This document shows positions 8,835 through 15,751 of a stretch of DNA of 64,000 bases, in pieces (within the stretch, counting starts at the first letter, position 1; every line of letters starts with the position of its first letter). Source of the DNA: Paracholeplasma brassicae (lineage in GTDB: Bacteria > Bacillota_I > Bacilli_A > Acholeplasmatales > UBA5453); the NCBI RefSeq assembly GCF_000967915.1, contig NC_022549.1, positions 732,366 to 796,365 on the forward strand, read 5' to 3'. The notes under the pieces were generated by a model that worked only from the letters and a program-made list of their open reading frames with translations, did no database searches and had not been told where the DNA came from. A program made the position numbers and the translations under genes.

Positions 8835-10319
8835 TTGATTAGTAAAATGCTAGGAGGTCGTTTTAAAGAGTCCATCCAAGCAGTACTGCCTGTGTTTGTA
8901 CTTGTCATTGGCATTAGTGCTTTTATTGGTGTGCCTATGGAAACACTTGGAGCCTTTATCATTGGTACGGTACTTTTAGTTTTTGGGTTAACCATTTTTC
9001 AAATTGGTGCTAACGCGTCGATGGTTACAATTGCTGAGGGGATTGGTAATTTTATTGTTCGGAAAAGAAAACTGAAAATACTAATATTAATCGCATTTTT
9101 GGTCGGTTTCTTAATCACAGTGGCAGAACCGGCATTATGGGTTTTATCTGACCAGTTTAAAACCGTGGTTAGCCCAGTTATTTTGATTCTTGCGGTTGCC
9201 ATGGGTGTTGGTGTGTTTGTTACCATAGCACTGCTACGTATTGTCTTGCAAATATCGCTTAAATATCTAATTTTAATTAGTTATGGTATCGTGTTTGTCA
9301 TTGCCTATTTGGTATCGTTAACGAACCCTGGGTTTATTCCGATTGCGTTTGATTCAGGTGGTGTGACGACTGGTCCAATGGCGGTGCCATTTATTATGAG
9401 CTTGGGTTATGGTTTGTCACACTCTCGTGGTGACAAAAAGAGTGAGATCGATACGTTTGGTTTGATTGGGATTGCCTCGATTGGTCCAATTATTTCAGTA
9501 TTAATCTTGGGATTATTGAATCAACCAGATGTGCCTATATTAGACACAACCTCAAGTCTACTTGACTATTTTATTACCAATTTATTTCAAATGGCGATTG
9601 CCATACTTCCGTTTATCTTATTTTTCTTTTTCTTTCAAATGATCGCATTTAGATATCGAAGAGAACGTGTTAAGAAGATAATGATTGCGTTTGGTTATAC
9701 TTACGTCGGGTTGGTATTATTTTTGACAGGTGCTAATGGTGGGTTAGTGAATTTAGCCTTTTATATTGGGGAGCATTTTGCCTCAACGTCGTATTATTGG
9801 GTTTTGATACCAATAGGGATGTTATTTGGATTCTTAGTAATCTCGGCAGAACCGTCAGTCATCGTATTAAATAAACAAGTTCATGAAGTAAGTGCGGGTG
9901 CTATTCCTCAGAAACTTATGATGACAAGCTTATCTATTGGTGTTTCACTTGCGATAGGTATGTCTTTACTTAGAGTGATTACAGGGATTAGCATTTGGTA
10001 CTTTATTCTACCAGGTTATCTAATCGCAATCGCGTTAATGTTTTTTACACCGGCGATATTCTCTGGTATTGCGTTTGATTCAGGTGGGGCCGTTTCAGGT
10101 GCTATGACATCAGCGTTTTTGGTTCCCTTTGCACTAGGTGCGGCAACTTCTTTAGGCTCTAATATTTTGACGGATGCGTTTGGATTAGTAAGCCTAGTTG
10201 CGATGACACCACTGATTACGATTCAAATTCTAGGTTTTTTATATCAACGTAGACAAGCGAAAGTGGAGATCAAGACTGAACCTGAACGGATCATTAAGTT
10301 AAGTGAGGTAGAAAAATGA
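8835..10319 (+). CDS. DUF1538 multi-pass membrane protein, two tandem repeats
   Basis: Putative transporter of unknown substrate, about 12 membrane helices. It consists of two copies of the DUF1538 unit. VAEPALWVL (near 98, counting from 8826) is echoed by SAEPSVIVL (near 341). FDSGGVTTGPM (near 175) is echoed by FDSGGAVSGAM (near 417). DTFGLIGIASIGP is echoed by DAFGLVSLVAMTP. Three in-frame starts exist; AAGGGGTGAT is best spaced from the TTG at 8835, with ATG at 8829 as alternative. It overlaps the first PII-like gene by four bases, implying coupled control by those proteins. Confidence 0.85.
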   Translation: MISKMLGGRFKESIQAVLPVFVLVIGISAFIGVPMETLGAFIIGTVLLVFGLTIFQIGANASMVTIAEGIGNFIVRKRKLKILILIAFLVGFLITVAEPALWVLSDQFKTVVSPVILILAVAMGVGVFVTIALLRIVLQISLKYLILISYGIVFVIAYLVSLTNPGFIPIAFDSGGVTTGPMAVPFIMSLGYGLSHSRGDKKSEIDTFGLIGIASIGPIISVLILGLLNQPDVPILDTTSSLLDYFITNLFQMAIAILPFILFFFFFQMIAFRYRRERVKKIMIAFGYTYVGLVLFLTGANGGLVNLAFYIGEHFASTSYYWVLIPIGMLFGFLVISAEPSVIVLNKQVHEVSAGAIPQKLMMTSLSIGVSLAIGMSLLRVITGISIWYFILPGYLIAIALMFFTPAIFSGIAFDSGGAVSGAMTSAFLVPFALGAATSLGSNILTDAFGLVSLVAMTPLITIQILGFLYQRRQAKVEIKTEPERIIKLSEVEK

Positions 10320-10654
10320 AATTATTAATTACAATTGTTAATAAGGGAAAATGTAGTTTAGTAACGGAAATATGCCATAAGTTTAAAATTGATTTTCAAA
10401 CGGTCTACACGGGTAAAGGAACGGCTTCATCTGAAAGACTTGAAATGCTAAGCTTAGGTGAAACTGAAAAAGAAATCATCTTAAGTCTCGTTAGTGACAA
10501 AGACATTGTGCTTATTTTAAATGAACTCAATCAATCCATTGATTTCAATAAGGTAGGCAATGGTGTTGCTTTTAGTGTTCAACTCGACTCGATTGGATCA
10601 AGTACATATCAATACTTAATGGAAGGGTTAGGAGGACTAACAAATGGAAAATAA
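10316..10654 (+). CDS. PII-like signalling protein 1
   Basis: Small 112-aa protein with a PII (GlnB-like) ferredoxin fold pattern. It has MKLLITIV as first strand, a T-loop-like segment TVYTGKGTASSERLE, then KVGNGVAFSVQLDSI matching the C-terminal half of PII (KIGDGKIFVLPVEEV in GlnB). The uridylylated Tyr of GlnB is not evident. PII proteins form trimers that sense nucleotides or other ligands and plug or regulate transporters. It overlaps the DUF1538 gene by ATGA, so that membrane protein is the obvious target; this is inference from context. Confidence 0.8.
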   Translation: MKLLITIVNKGKCSLVTEICHKFKIDFQTVYTGKGTASSERLEMLSLGETEKEIILSLVSDKDIVLILNELNQSIDFNKVGNGVAFSVQLDSIGSSTYQYLMEGLGGLTNGK

Positions 10655-10964
10655 ACAAGTTATTATATATATTTGTAATCATGGCTATGCCTATGAGGCA
10701 ATGCAAGAAGCCAAAAAAGCAGGGGCAAGGGGTGGAACCATCCTTCACGGTCGTAGTTCAATTTCAACGGAAAAATCAAAATTCTTTGGAATCACGATTC
10801 ATCCTGAAAAAGAACTCCTCTTGATTGTTTGTTTAGAGTCACAAAAAGACGCGCTAATGCAAGCCATGACAAGTCAGTATGGCGTTACAACTGAAGCCAG
10901 AGGGTTGTGTTTTTCGATGAAAGTTGAGGACACAATTGGCTTTAGTTTTGAACCAATTGAATGA
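10644..10964 (+). CDS. PII-like signalling protein 2
   Basis: A second PII-fold protein, 106 aa. It has strand VIIYICNHGYAYEAMQEAKKAGARGGTILHGRSS, then ARGLCFSMKVEDTIGF at the C-terminal half, both PII-family patterns. It diverges strongly from PII-like protein 1, so the two may form a mixed trimer or sense different ligands. It overlaps the preceding gene by 11 bases, with GGAGGA upstream. It is the last gene before a strong terminator. Confidence 0.82.
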   Translation: MENKQVIIYICNHGYAYEAMQEAKKAGARGGTILHGRSSISTEKSKFFGITIHPEKELLLIVCLESQKDALMQAMTSQYGVTTEARGLCFSMKVEDTIGFSFEPIE

Positions 10965-10971
10965 TCACTTG

Positions 10972-10996
10972 CCTCCCTTTTGGGAGGCTTTTTTAT
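10972..10996 (+). terminator. Terminator of the DUF1538/PII operon
   Basis: GC-rich stem GCCTCCC / GGGAGGC around TTTT, then a T run. Confidence 0.92.
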
Positions 10997-11059
10997 TGGT
11001 TCATGGATGAAAAAAACATTCATGTTTTGAAACAAAAGAATGAAAGCGCACGCTTTTTA

Positions 11060-11088
11060 ATGACATTTTATCGATTAAAGCGTATAAT
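11060..11088 (+). promoter_or_regulatory. Promoter of the AEC transporter
   Basis: ATGACA at 11060-11065 and TATAAT at 11083-11088 with a 17-base spacer. Confidence 0.65.
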
Positions 11089-11114
11089 TACTTTAGATGT
11101 CTAAGGGGGATATT

Positions 11115-12107
11115 ATGGATACATTATTTTTCGCACTTAATGCGATTTTACCAATCATATTGCTGATTGCATTAGGTTACCAATTAAAACGAATTAACAT
11201 GTTTAACCGGGGGTTTCTAAAAGTAGCTAATAGTTTTGTGTTTCGTGTAGCACTACCGGTATTACTGTTTGTTAATGTGTATAAGATTGAGTCAATTAAA
11301 GACATTGACTGGGCAGTTGTCTTATACTCGGTCTTAATGATTATTATTGTTTTTATCTTAGGTATCATTTGTGTACTGCTTTTTGTACCAGATGATAGAA
11401 GAAAAGGGGTTGTTGTGCAAGCAACGTTTCGTTCGAACTATGCGATTATCGGTATACCGCTTGCCACTGCGTTAGGTGGTGTAGAGGCAACCGCGATTGC
11501 ATCAATCTTAAGTGCCTTCTCAATTCCTTTATTTAATGTGCTAGCTGTCATCGGATTAAGTGTTTTTATCAAAGAAGAAGGTAAACCAGTTAGTTATATT
11601 GGTATACTAAAAAACATTGCAAAAAACCCATTAATTATCGGGGTTATGTTTGGTTTATTGGCGTTAGTCATTAGAAATTACACCACAGCATTCAGCTTAA
11701 AAGAGGATATTCCATTTTTGTTTAAAGCCATTTCTGATGTTGCAGTGATTGCCTCACCATTAGCCTTAATCATTCTTGGCGCTGATTTTGAGTTTAAGGC
11801 GATTAAATCAATGTATAAGGAAATCTTATTAGGCGTGACATGGAAGATTTTATTGACGCCAATTTTATCACTATCGGTTGGGTATTTATTATTTAAGCAG
11901 TTTGAGGTCATTAATATTAGTGCCGAAACACTACCAGGGTTAATCGCTTTATTTGGTTCGCCTGTGGCGGTGACATCAGCGGTTATGGCAGGTGAAATGG
12001 GAAGTGACGAAGAATTGGCCGCACAATTAGTTGTTTGGTCGTCCATTGGCTCTGTGATCACAATTTTCTTGTTTGTTGTCTTTTTTAAGAATGTCGGATT
12101 ACTGTAA
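11115..12107 (+). CDS. AEC-family permease (auxin efflux carrier-like)
   Basis: Inner-membrane carrier of the AEC family, which in bacteria includes malate and other organic acid permeases. About ten membrane helices. It shows the family's first-half RVALPVLLFVNV and the central NYAIIGIPLATALGG, and the late LFGSPVAVTSAVMAGEMG motif. The ATG at 11097 is in frame, but AAGGGGGA at 11103-11110 sits properly only before the ATG at 11115. Substrate unknown. A perfect hairpin terminator follows. Confidence 0.87.
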   Translation: MDTLFFALNAILPIILLIALGYQLKRINMFNRGFLKVANSFVFRVALPVLLFVNVYKIESIKDIDWAVVLYSVLMIIIVFILGIICVLLFVPDDRRKGVVVQATFRSNYAIIGIPLATALGGVEATAIASILSAFSIPLFNVLAVIGLSVFIKEEGKPVSYIGILKNIAKNPLIIGVMFGLLALVIRNYTTAFSLKEDIPFLFKAISDVAVIASPLALIILGADFEFKAIKSMYKEILLGVTWKILLTPILSLSVGYLLFKQFEVINISAETLPGLIALFGSPVAVTSAVMAGEMGSDEELAAQLVVWSSIGSVITIFLFVVFFKNVGLL

Positions 12108-12135
12108 GAAAGAGAATTTTCTCTTTCTTTTTTTT
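12106..12135 (+). terminator. Terminator after the AEC permease
   Basis: Stem AAGAAAGAGAA / TTCTCTTTCTT (12106-12116 with 12119-12129) followed by a T run; it starts inside the stop region of the gene. Confidence 0.85.
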
Positions 12136-12192
12136 GCAAATTACGAGCATTTTAAAAAGACTAATGCTATGATTGATAATGAGGTGTTAAGG

Positions 12193-12540
12193 ATGAGTTT
12201 TTTTGATTTTCATTTAAAAGGTAGAACCAATAAAGAAATCACACCAAGCCAATACATTAGCCGACTTGAAGATGGAGAAGCCATCGTATTAATTGATTGC
12301 AGAACCGTACAGGAGCACCAAATCAAACGTATTCCTGAATCGGTCGTTTTACCAGTTCAGATGTTTGATCAAGTTGATGAATGGTTTCCAGATCGTTATC
12401 AAACCTATGTTATTTATTGTGAACATGGGGTTAGAAGCTCAAAAGCAGTTGAAATCATGGTTGAAAAAGGCTATAGTAATGTTTATGACTTAGGTGGAAT
12501 CGTTGCTTGGCCAGGTGAAACTGAATCGGATTTGTTTTAA
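12193..12540 (+). CDS. Rhodanese-like sulfurtransferase, single domain
   Basis: Cytoplasmic single-domain rhodanese, 115 aa, which carries sulfur as a persulfide on a Cys. VLIDCRTVQEHQ is the CH2A-type motif, the active loop is CEHGVRS with Cys76, and YDLGGIVAWPGE closes the domain. The frame is open further upstream, but GAGGTG at 12181-12186 selects the ATG at 12193. Partner enzymes are not encoded nearby, so its acceptor is unknown. Confidence 0.9.
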   Translation: MSFFDFHLKGRTNKEITPSQYISRLEDGEAIVLIDCRTVQEHQIKRIPESVVLPVQMFDQVDEWFPDRYQTYVIYCEHGVRSSKAVEIMVEKGYSNVYDLGGIVAWPGETESDLF

Positions 12541-12632
12541 AAAGCACTTAGGTGTTTTTTTTATAAATAGAGGCAATTGCAATAATGCAGCATCTTTTAG
12601 GAATATGATAGGATGTCATTAGATACTTGGCT

Positions 12633-12660
12633 AAATCGAATTTTTCTTATGCCAAATCGA
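12633..12660. repeat. Direct repeat AAATCGA x2 upstream of a promoter
   Basis: AAATCGA at 12633-12639 and 12654-12660, 21 bases apart (two helical turns), immediately upstream of the extended -10 at 12669. It could be a binding site for a dimeric activator or chance. Confidence 0.35.
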
Positions 12661-12668
12661 GGTTATTG

Positions 12669-12677
12669 TGCTATAAT
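12669..12677 (+). promoter_or_regulatory. Extended -10 promoter of the SRPBCC/GNAT genes
   Basis: TGCTATAAT at 12669-12677; no good -35 is visible, and the AAATCGA repeat covers the -35 region. Confidence 0.6.
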
Positions 12678-12712
12678 ATCGATATTAGAAATAACTAGAA
12701 ACGAGTGAACAC

Positions 12713-13150
12713 ATGTCTAAGTCAATTAACTACCGCATCACGGTTAAAATTAAGAAAAGCATCCAAGAGGTTTGTGAAAAACTATTTGATTACGACCTGC
12801 TTAAATACCATCAACAACCCCCGCTAATCACGTATCATTTAATGCGAGGGAAAACATTAGAAAAAGGCGCTGTAACAAGATTGTTCTATAATTATAATGG
12901 AACAAAAATATACATGGATGAGTACGTGATTGACAATCAATTACCTACGTCAATAACGCTCCTATATACCATGGGTGACATTAAAAACAAAATGACCTAT
13001 TCATTCTCGAATGTAAATGATCAAAACACATTGTGGACAAATGAAGTTATTTTTGAGTTTGTTGACGACTTTACAGTTGATAAATTGCACTATATCAAAC
13101 AAACAGAAGAGGATATGAAAGCATTTAAGGAGTACATTGAACGTGATTAG
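12713..13150 (+). CDS. SRPBCC-like (Bet v1/START fold) protein
   Basis: A 145-aa soluble protein that looks like the SRPBCC ligand-binding fold. It opens with a strand (YRITVKIKKS), followed by a short helical stretch (IQEVCEKLFDYDLLKYH). A row of beta strands follows, including TRLFYNYNGTKIYMDEYVI and TMGDIKNKMTYSFS, and it ends in a long C-terminal helix (KQTEEDMKAFKEYIE). No catalytic residues can be named. It overlaps the GNAT gene by about 10 bases, so the two are co-translated. The call is by fold pattern only. Confidence 0.55.
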   Translation: MSKSINYRITVKIKKSIQEVCEKLFDYDLLKYHQQPPLITYHLMRGKTLEKGAVTRLFYNYNGTKIYMDEYVIDNQLPTSITLLYTMGDIKNKMTYSFSNVNDQNTLWTNEVIFEFVDDFTVDKLHYIKQTEEDMKAFKEYIERD

Positions 13151-13637
13151 AAAAGCGACGACATACGATTTAACAGGAATACTAAGTGTGATTGAGGAAG
13201 CGAAAGCTCGCATTAGAACCACTGGTTCACCACAATGGCAAAATGGTTACCCAAATGAGCAAATATTTCTTAATGATATTAGTCAGGAGGCTTTATTTGT
13301 GTATGAGATTGAGGGTACCATCGTTGGTGTAATGGCGATTTATCCCTATGAGAAGACTTACGATGTAATCGAAGGTAATTGGCTCAATGAGGATGATTAT
13401 ATTGTGATACACCGAATCGCTGTATCTAATTATTTTGTTGGTAAGGGTATTACTAAAAAAATGTTTGATTATGCGTTTGATTATTTCAAATCAAACAACA
13501 TGCGAATTGACACACACGAATTAAACCAAGCGATGATCAATTATTTGATTAAGGATGGTTTCGTTTTATGTGGTAAAATATACTTAGAACAACCAATTGA
13601 TAAAGAGCGCTTAGCATTTCATAAGTGCACTAAGTAG
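13137..13637 (+). CDS. GNAT-family N-acetyltransferase
   Basis: Acetyl-CoA-dependent N-acetyltransferase, about 166 aa. IRKATTYDLTGILSVIEEAK is the N-terminal GNAT pattern. IHRIAVSNYFVGKGITKKMFDYAFDYFK is the acetyl-CoA-binding motif A region (a variant of the Q/RxxGxG/A loop). DTHELNQAMINYLIKDGFVLCG is motif B. Two starts are possible: TTG at 13137 (4 bases after AAGGAG) or GTG at 13143 (10 bases). Substrate unknown. Confidence 0.85.
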   Translation: MNVIRKATTYDLTGILSVIEEAKARIRTTGSPQWQNGYPNEQIFLNDISQEALFVYEIEGTIVGVMAIYPYEKTYDVIEGNWLNEDDYIVIHRIAVSNYFVGKGITKKMFDYAFDYFKSNNMRIDTHELNQAMINYLIKDGFVLCGKIYLEQPIDKERLAFHKCTK

Positions 13638-13645
13638 GTGATGAA

Positions 13646-13744
13646 ATGGCAGAGATTATTAGCAATAACATCTTGTTAATTCAATCCATTGTAGGCTCAT
13701 TAATCGTTTTTTTAATTGTGACTTTGTTTCGGATTTATTTTAAC
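13646..13744 (+). pseudogene. 5' fragment of a small membrane-protein gene split by IS605
   Basis: AGGTGA precedes ATG at 13646. The frame gives an N-terminal membrane helix (LLIQSIVGSLIVFLIVTLF) and then runs into the left end of the IS200/IS605 element, where it would stop at 13792 after IS-encoded residues. The 3' fragment at 15495-15640 is in the same reading phase. Joined, they would give a protein of about 80 aa with one membrane helix and a charged cytoplasmic tail. The family is not recognised. The exact junction is uncertain by a few bases. Confidence 0.65.
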
Positions 13745-13887
13745 AATCTAATCAAGAAGTCCCCTTCCTCTATAGGTAGCGGGACGAATTGATTTTTTTG
13801 TTTTTTTATTTGGAATATTATATATAAAACATGGTATAATATAAATATAATAAACATTCGGTATAATTACGGAAAGAAGGCTATATA

Positions 13888-14295
13888 ATGTTAAAATTAG
13901 ACACGAATTCACATTCAGTCTTTATGTTGTGGTATCACTTGATTTTAGTCACTAAATATAGACGTGAAGTCTTTACAGACGACATCTCTAATCGTGCTAA
14001 AGAGATTTTTGAAAATATAGCTACTAATTATCATATTACCTTAATTGAGTGGAACCACGATTCAGATCATGTTCACGTTTTATTTAGGAGTCACCCAAAA
14101 ACCGAACTATCCAAATTCATTAATGCCTATAAATCAGCTTCATCTCGATTAATCAAACAAGAGTTTGAATCTGTACGTAACAAGTTATGGCAGTCTTACT
14201 TTTGGAGTCAAAGTTTTTGTTTGTTAACTTCGGGTGGTGCACCGATCGATGTGATTAAACAGTATATCGAAAGTCAGGGTGAAAAAGATGAATAA
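13888..14295 (+). CDS. tnpA: IS200/IS605 transposase TnpA (Y1 HUH)
   Basis: Single-strand DNA transposase. The HUH metal motif is His61-Val-His63 in DHVHVLF, and the nucleophile Tyr126 lies in VIKQYIESQG. The 135 aa length is full size. It excises and inserts the element as single-stranded circles at a short target site. AAGAAGG precedes the ATG, and the 3' end overlaps tnpB by 8 bases. Confidence 0.96.
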   Translation: MLKLDTNSHSVFMLWYHLILVTKYRREVFTDDISNRAKEIFENIATNYHITLIEWNHDSDHVHVLFRSHPKTELSKFINAYKSASSRLIKQEFESVRNKLWQSYFWSQSFCLLTSGGAPIDVIKQYIESQGEKDE

Positions 14296-15388
14296 AGCCT
14301 TTAAGTTTAGAATCTATCCAACGGACACTCAAAAGACTTTGATTCATATGACCTTAGGCCATAATCGCTTTCTGTGGAATAAGATGTTAGATGACAAACA
14401 AAAACATTATGAGTTAACTAAGGGCATGTTATATAACCGACCTGCTCAGTATAAAGATACGTATCCCTTCTTAAAGGATATTGACTCGTTATCCTTAGCC
14501 AATACCCAACTCAATTTAGAAAAAGCCTTTAGAATGTTCTTTAGACGAAAACAAGACCTGCCTAAGTTTCACTCTAAGAAACAAGACTATGGTTATACGA
14601 CTAATTTCGTTAATAACAATATCGTACTAAAGAAGGGTTATATCAAACTACCTAAACTAGGTGATGTTAAAATCAAACAACACAGAACCATACCTAGTGA
14701 TATGTCTATAAAGAACGTTACGGTATCTAAAACAAGTACAGGTAAGTATTATGTTTCTATTCTATATGAATACCAAATAGAGATTAAGAAACAAGCAGTC
14801 AATCATTCAATAGGTCTAGATTTCTCAATGAATCATTTCTATATAGATGACCAAGGATTCAAGATGGATTATCCTAAAGCCATTCAAACAGACTTTACGA
14901 CATTAAGAATCCTACAAAGAAGTTTATCTAGAAGAATCAAAGGCTCTAGTAATTACCAAAAGAAAGTATTAGAGATTGCCTTATTACATGAACGAATTAG
15001 ACATAGAAGAGATGACTTCTTACATAAACTATCAAACGCGATAGCCAAGCGTTATGAATTAGTGAGTGTCGAGGGTTTGAATCTCATAGAGATGTCTAAA
15101 ACAAATCCATACTACGCCAAACAGATTTCTAGGTTTGGATGGACACGGTTTATCTCATTTTTGAAGTACAAGTTAGCAAAAGAAGGCAAGACACTTATGA
15201 CGATGGATAAATGGTATCCATCATCGAAGTTATGTAGTCACTGTGGCGAGATTCACACGGAACTTAAACTCTCTAACCGAGTGTTTGAGTGTCCAAGTTG
15301 TCGACTACACCTAGATCGAGATCACAACGCAGCGATCAATATCAACAGAGAAGGATTAAGACAATATAAGTTAGCATTTCAGTTATAA
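14288..15388 (+). CDS. tnpB: TnpB RNA-guided nuclease of IS200/IS605
   Basis: TnpB, the ancestor-type relative of Cas12, which in studied elements cuts DNA guided by the omega RNA made from the element's right end. It begins MNKAFKFRIYPT. RuvC residues are visible: Asp178 in IGLDFS, Glu262 in VSVEGLN, and Asp343/345 in LDRDHNAAIN. The zinc finger CSHCG...CPSC lies between the second and third RuvC motifs. 366 aa. The ATG at 14288 is preferred to the GTG at 14279. All catalytic residues are intact. Confidence 0.96.
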   Translation: MNKAFKFRIYPTDTQKTLIHMTLGHNRFLWNKMLDDKQKHYELTKGMLYNRPAQYKDTYPFLKDIDSLSLANTQLNLEKAFRMFFRRKQDLPKFHSKKQDYGYTTNFVNNNIVLKKGYIKLPKLGDVKIKQHRTIPSDMSIKNVTVSKTSTGKYYVSILYEYQIEIKKQAVNHSIGLDFSMNHFYIDDQGFKMDYPKAIQTDFTTLRILQRSLSRRIKGSSNYQKKVLEIALLHERIRHRRDDFLHKLSNAIAKRYELVSVEGLNLIEMSKTNPYYAKQISRFGWTRFISFLKYKLAKEGKTLMTMDKWYPSSKLCSHCGEIHTELKLSNRVFECPSCRLHLDRDHNAAININREGLRQYKLAFQL

Positions 15389-15494
15389 AAGGATTCAGAA
15401 CCGTAGGGACTACGGGGATAGCCTATTGAGTCACTGGTGGGTACATCGGTTTGGATAGGAAGCCCCCACTTCGATTAAGTGGTGGGTAGTTCAC
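15389..15494 (+). ncRNA. Probable omega RNA (reRNA) scaffold at the IS605 right end
   Basis: The stretch between the tnpB stop and the element end holds several short hairpins. CCGTAG GGA CTACGG lies near 15403-15417, and the terminal CCACTT/AAGTGG hairpin follows. In characterised IS200/IS605 elements this region, with the 3' end of tnpB, is the guide-RNA scaffold and the guide is the flank just past the right end, here starting at about 15495. Position and ends are inferred from family knowledge. Confidence 0.5.
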
Positions 15495-15640
15495 TTTCAG
15501 GAGAAGTTGTCTCTGCGGCGGTAGGGTATTCATCAAATTTTGAACAAAAAAATCTGCTTTCTCAGATGAGAGAAGCTGAATTAAGAATGTACGCAGATAA
15601 GAAAAATAGACGAAAAGAAAAAGAACAGACCCTAAGCTAG
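15495..15640 (+). pseudogene. 3' fragment of the split small membrane-protein gene
   Basis: Open frame SGEVVSAAVGYSSNFEQ... ending RRKEKEQTLS then TAG at 15638-15640. It is in the same phase as the fragment starting at 13646 and free of stops. The tail is hydrophilic and highly charged, like a cytoplasmic coiled segment behind a single membrane helix. Not recognised as a named family. A hairpin follows directly. Confidence 0.6.
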
Positions 15641-15656
15641 CTTGCCTAGGGTTTTG
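15630..15656 (+). terminator. Hairpin after the split gene
   Basis: CCCTA / TAGGG stem with an internal AAGC/GCTT palindrome, then TTTT. It overlaps the last codons of the split gene, so it is its native terminator. Confidence 0.6.
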
Positions 15657-15727
15657 AAATTTATTATCAAGACCTAAAAAAGAAAGGGATTAATTCGAAA
15701 AAACGATAATAATCAATTAAATCAAGC

Positions 15728-15733
15728 TATAAT
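15728..15733 (+). promoter_or_regulatory. -10 box of the GH18 lipoprotein gene
   Basis: TATAAT at 15728-15733, 19 bases before the ATG at 15752; no convincing -35 box. Confidence 0.45.
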
Positions 15734-15751
15734 GTTTGTGGGAGTGATTAT

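Larger units (their letters stand above)
13745..15494 (+). mobile_element. IS200/IS605-family insertion sequence (tnpA + tnpB)
   Basis: Complete single-strand-transposing element. Left end: imperfect hairpin GTCCC...GGGAC at 13759-13785. Right end: hairpin from CCC plus CCACTT pairing with AAGTGG plus GGG at 15463-15486, closing at about TTCAC (15490-15494). TnpA and TnpB both have intact catalytic residues, so it may still be active. Boundaries are estimates: IS605-type elements make no target duplication. TTTTAAC ending at 13744 is a candidate target site beside TTCAC at the right end. Confidence 0.85.

Noticed and set aside
11678-12139. Minus-strand frame of 153 aa opposite the AEC permease
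   Set aside because: Antisense shadow of a conserved membrane protein; low-complexity Ser/Thr/Asn composition.
12541-12562. Terminator after the rhodanese gene
   Set aside because: Only CAC/GTG plus A/T pairs with a bulged G; too weak to call although a T run is present.
13745-13792. Small frame from 13646 read through to 13792 as a complete 48-aa gene
   Set aside because: Its last 15 or so codons lie in the IS605 left end, so the intact-looking frame is an accident of the insertion.
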